Shown: positions 5,829-7,111 of the stretch, piece after piece
How the letters are laid out: each line of letters opens with the position of its first letter
Position numbering within the stretch: position 1 is the stretch's first letter
DNA from: Clostridiales bacterium
GTDB lineage: Bacteria; Bacillota; Clostridia; Oscillospirales; Oscillospiraceae
Direction of reading: 5' to 3'
DNA length: 7,111 nt
Assembly: GCA_019422005.1 (NCBI GenBank)
Contig: JAHZEF010000118.1
Coordinates: 1 to 7,111, forward strand
Translations under genes and position numbers: made by a program
Notes under the pieces: generated by a model
Databases searched by the model: none
Seen by the model: the letters and a program-made list of their open reading frames with translations, nothing else
What the model was told of the DNA's origin: nothing

Positions 5829-7111
5829 TCAGCCATCGGCCTGCCAGGCGCGGATCAGCGCGTCTGCGCCGGATTGGATCTGGCTGTCGGTGAGTCCGCC
5901 GAAGCCCAGAAGCACTTTGCCGTCGTAGGGGCATTTTCCCATGAAGTACGGTGAAATGGGGTATACCCGCACGCCCTGCTCCAGTGCGCGGCGGCAGAGC
6001 TGCGCCTCGCTCAGCCCGTTTTCCGCTTTTACGGTCAGGTGATGGCCGGCGGCCTCTCCGATGATGCGCAGGCGTCCCTCCAGCGGCGACAGGGCCTCGA
6101 TGAGCCGGCGGCGCTTATTGCGGTAATAGACCCGCATGCGGTTGAGATGCGTTTCAAAATGGCCCCGCAGCAGGAATTCCCGCAGCGCAGCCTGCTCCAG
6201 CGTGGAGACTTCTGAGGCAAAAAAGCCGTATTGTTTCCGATACAGTTCCAGGAGGGCCGGCGGCAGAACCATGTAGCTGACCCGGATGGAAGGGGCGACG
6301 CTGCGCGAGAAGGTGCCGAGGTAAATCACACGCTCATTGCGGTCAATGCTCTGCAGCGACGGGACGGGACGCGAGTCATAGCGGAATTCGGAGTCATAGT
6401 CGTCCTCGATGATATAGCGGAAACGTCCGCTGCCCGCCCAGTTCAGAAGCTTGACCCGGCGGCCCATGGGCATGCTGATGCCCAGCGGATATTGATGGGA
6501 CGGGGTGGTGTAGAGCACGGCGTTGTCCAGCGTGCTCAGCGGTTCCACCAGCACGCCCTGCTTGTCAATTTCTGCCGGGAGAACTGCGTGGCCCATACGG
6601 GAAAACAGCAGATAGGCCTTGTTGTACACAGGATTTTCCACGGCAATGGTGCAGGCGTTGGGAAGAATATAGCTGAGGATGGAGAGCAGGCTGTCGGTGC
6701 CCGCGCCGATCACAACCTGCCCGCAGTCGCAGCGAACGCCGCGCGCGGCGTACAAATAGCCGGCCACGGCCTGGCGCAGGCCGGGGTCCCCCTGGGGAGC
6801 GGTACGCAGGAGGGAGGCGGAATCCTCCAGGCAGAGCTTCAGCAGGCGCTGCCAGACAGAGAACGGGAACTTCTCCCGCGCTACGCCGCCGGGGGAGAAA
6901 TCCACCGATACGCCGCTGTCGGCCGTGGGCTGGACGGCAGGCTGCGGGCGCGGCGGTGTGAGATGCTGGAGCGTGTCAATGACGCAGACATAATATCCGC
7001 TTTTGGGCCGGGAGTCCACAAAACCCTCGGATTGGAGCTGGCCGTAGGCGCTGTCCACTGTGTTGACGCTGACGCCCAGCTGGGAGGCCAGCGCGCGCTT
7101 GGAGGGCAGCT
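5829..7111 (-). CDS. MocR/GabR-type regulator (GntR DNA-binding domain fused to aminotransferase-like domain), 5' end cut by window
   Basis: The reading frame stays open to the right edge; 427 codons including the stop are visible. The fragment starts within a GntR winged helix: LPSKRALASQLGVSVNTVDS, then AYGQLQSEGFVDSRPKSGYYV, the usual hinge from recognition helix to wing. After a Pro-rich linker (~60-75 of the fragment) comes a fold-type I aminotransferase domain with GAGTDSLLSIL, ENPVYNKAY, TTPSHQYPLG, IIEDDYDSEFRY and the C-terminal LLGFGGLT. In GabR/PdxR-like proteins this domain binds PLP through a Lys in GTFSK and senses amines or B6 status. Here the motif reads GTFSRSVAPSIR: the Lys position is Arg (codon 6303-6305). 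The DNA-binding half and other PLP-site motifs look intact. Roughly 40-60 N-terminal residues are missing; targets probably lie right of the window. Confidence 0.93.
   Translation of the reverse strand, partial: LPSKRALASQLGVSVNTVDSAYGQLQSEGFVDSRPKSGYYVCVIDTLQHLTPPRPQPAVQPTADSGVSVDFSPGGVAREKFPFSVWQRLLKLCLEDSASLLRTAPQGDPGLRQAVAGYLYAARGVRCDCGQVVIGAGTDSLLSILSYILPNACTIAVENPVYNKAYLLFSRMGHAVLPAEIDKQGVLVEPLSTLDNAVLYTTPSHQYPLGISMPMGRRVKLLNWAGSGRFRYIIEDDYDSEFRYDSRPVPSLQSIDRNERVIYLGTFSRSVAPSIRVSYMVLPPALLELYRKQYGFFASEVSTLEQAALREFLLRGHFETHLNRMRVYYRNKRRRLIEALSPLEGRLRIIGEAAGHHLTVKAENGLSEAQLCRRALEQGVRVYPISPYFMGKCPYDGKVLLGFGGLTDSQIQSGADALIRAWQADG

Overview
The window is high-GC DNA with the gene content and ribosome-binding sites of a Gram-positive Firmicute. 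The best guess is a gut Clostridia lineage (Oscillospiraceae/Lachnospiraceae-like). This rests on a sortase-anchored Cna_B surface protein, a YaaA protein, a DegV fatty-acid-binding protein paired with a TetR regulator, and a MocR-type regulator, all preceded by GGAG-type Shine-Dalgarno sites. The taxonomic guess is an inference from gene families and style, not from a marker gene.

Layout. Positions 1-115 hold two copies of a palindromic 21-bp repeat and a ribosome-binding site. Positions 116-3031 (+) encode a 971-residue surface protein: right-handed beta-helix-like repeats, three Cna_B/SpaA-like domains with plausible isopeptide triads, a Pro/Glu-rich stalk and a VPETG sorting signal. It ends in a very strong intrinsic terminator. 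Positions 3233-3982 (+) encode YaaA, with its own candidate promoter. A GC-rich hairpin lies between yaaA and the convergent DegV-family gene (4168-5055, -). The degV/tetR intergenic region carries overlapping divergent promoters with a palindrome over both -10 boxes. The TetR-family gene (5227-5826, +) follows, and it meets a MocR/GabR-like regulator (5829-7111, -, 5' end outside the window) tail to tail with 2 bp between them.

How the genes relate. There is no single operon. The surface gene and yaaA are separate transcription units. DegV and TetR look like a divergent regulator/target pair, with TetR probably repressing itself and degV. The MocR regulator probably controls something beyond the right edge.

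Most noteworthy: the MocR protein has Arg where the family has its PLP-binding Lys, and all three codon bases differ from either Lys codon. The surface protein has a good sorting signal but its N-terminus lacks the hydrophobic core of a signal peptide. The paired palindromes upstream of the surface gene look like a phased operator pair. I found no clear evidence of a wholly new system, CRISPR array, insertion sequence, tRNA or rRNA.
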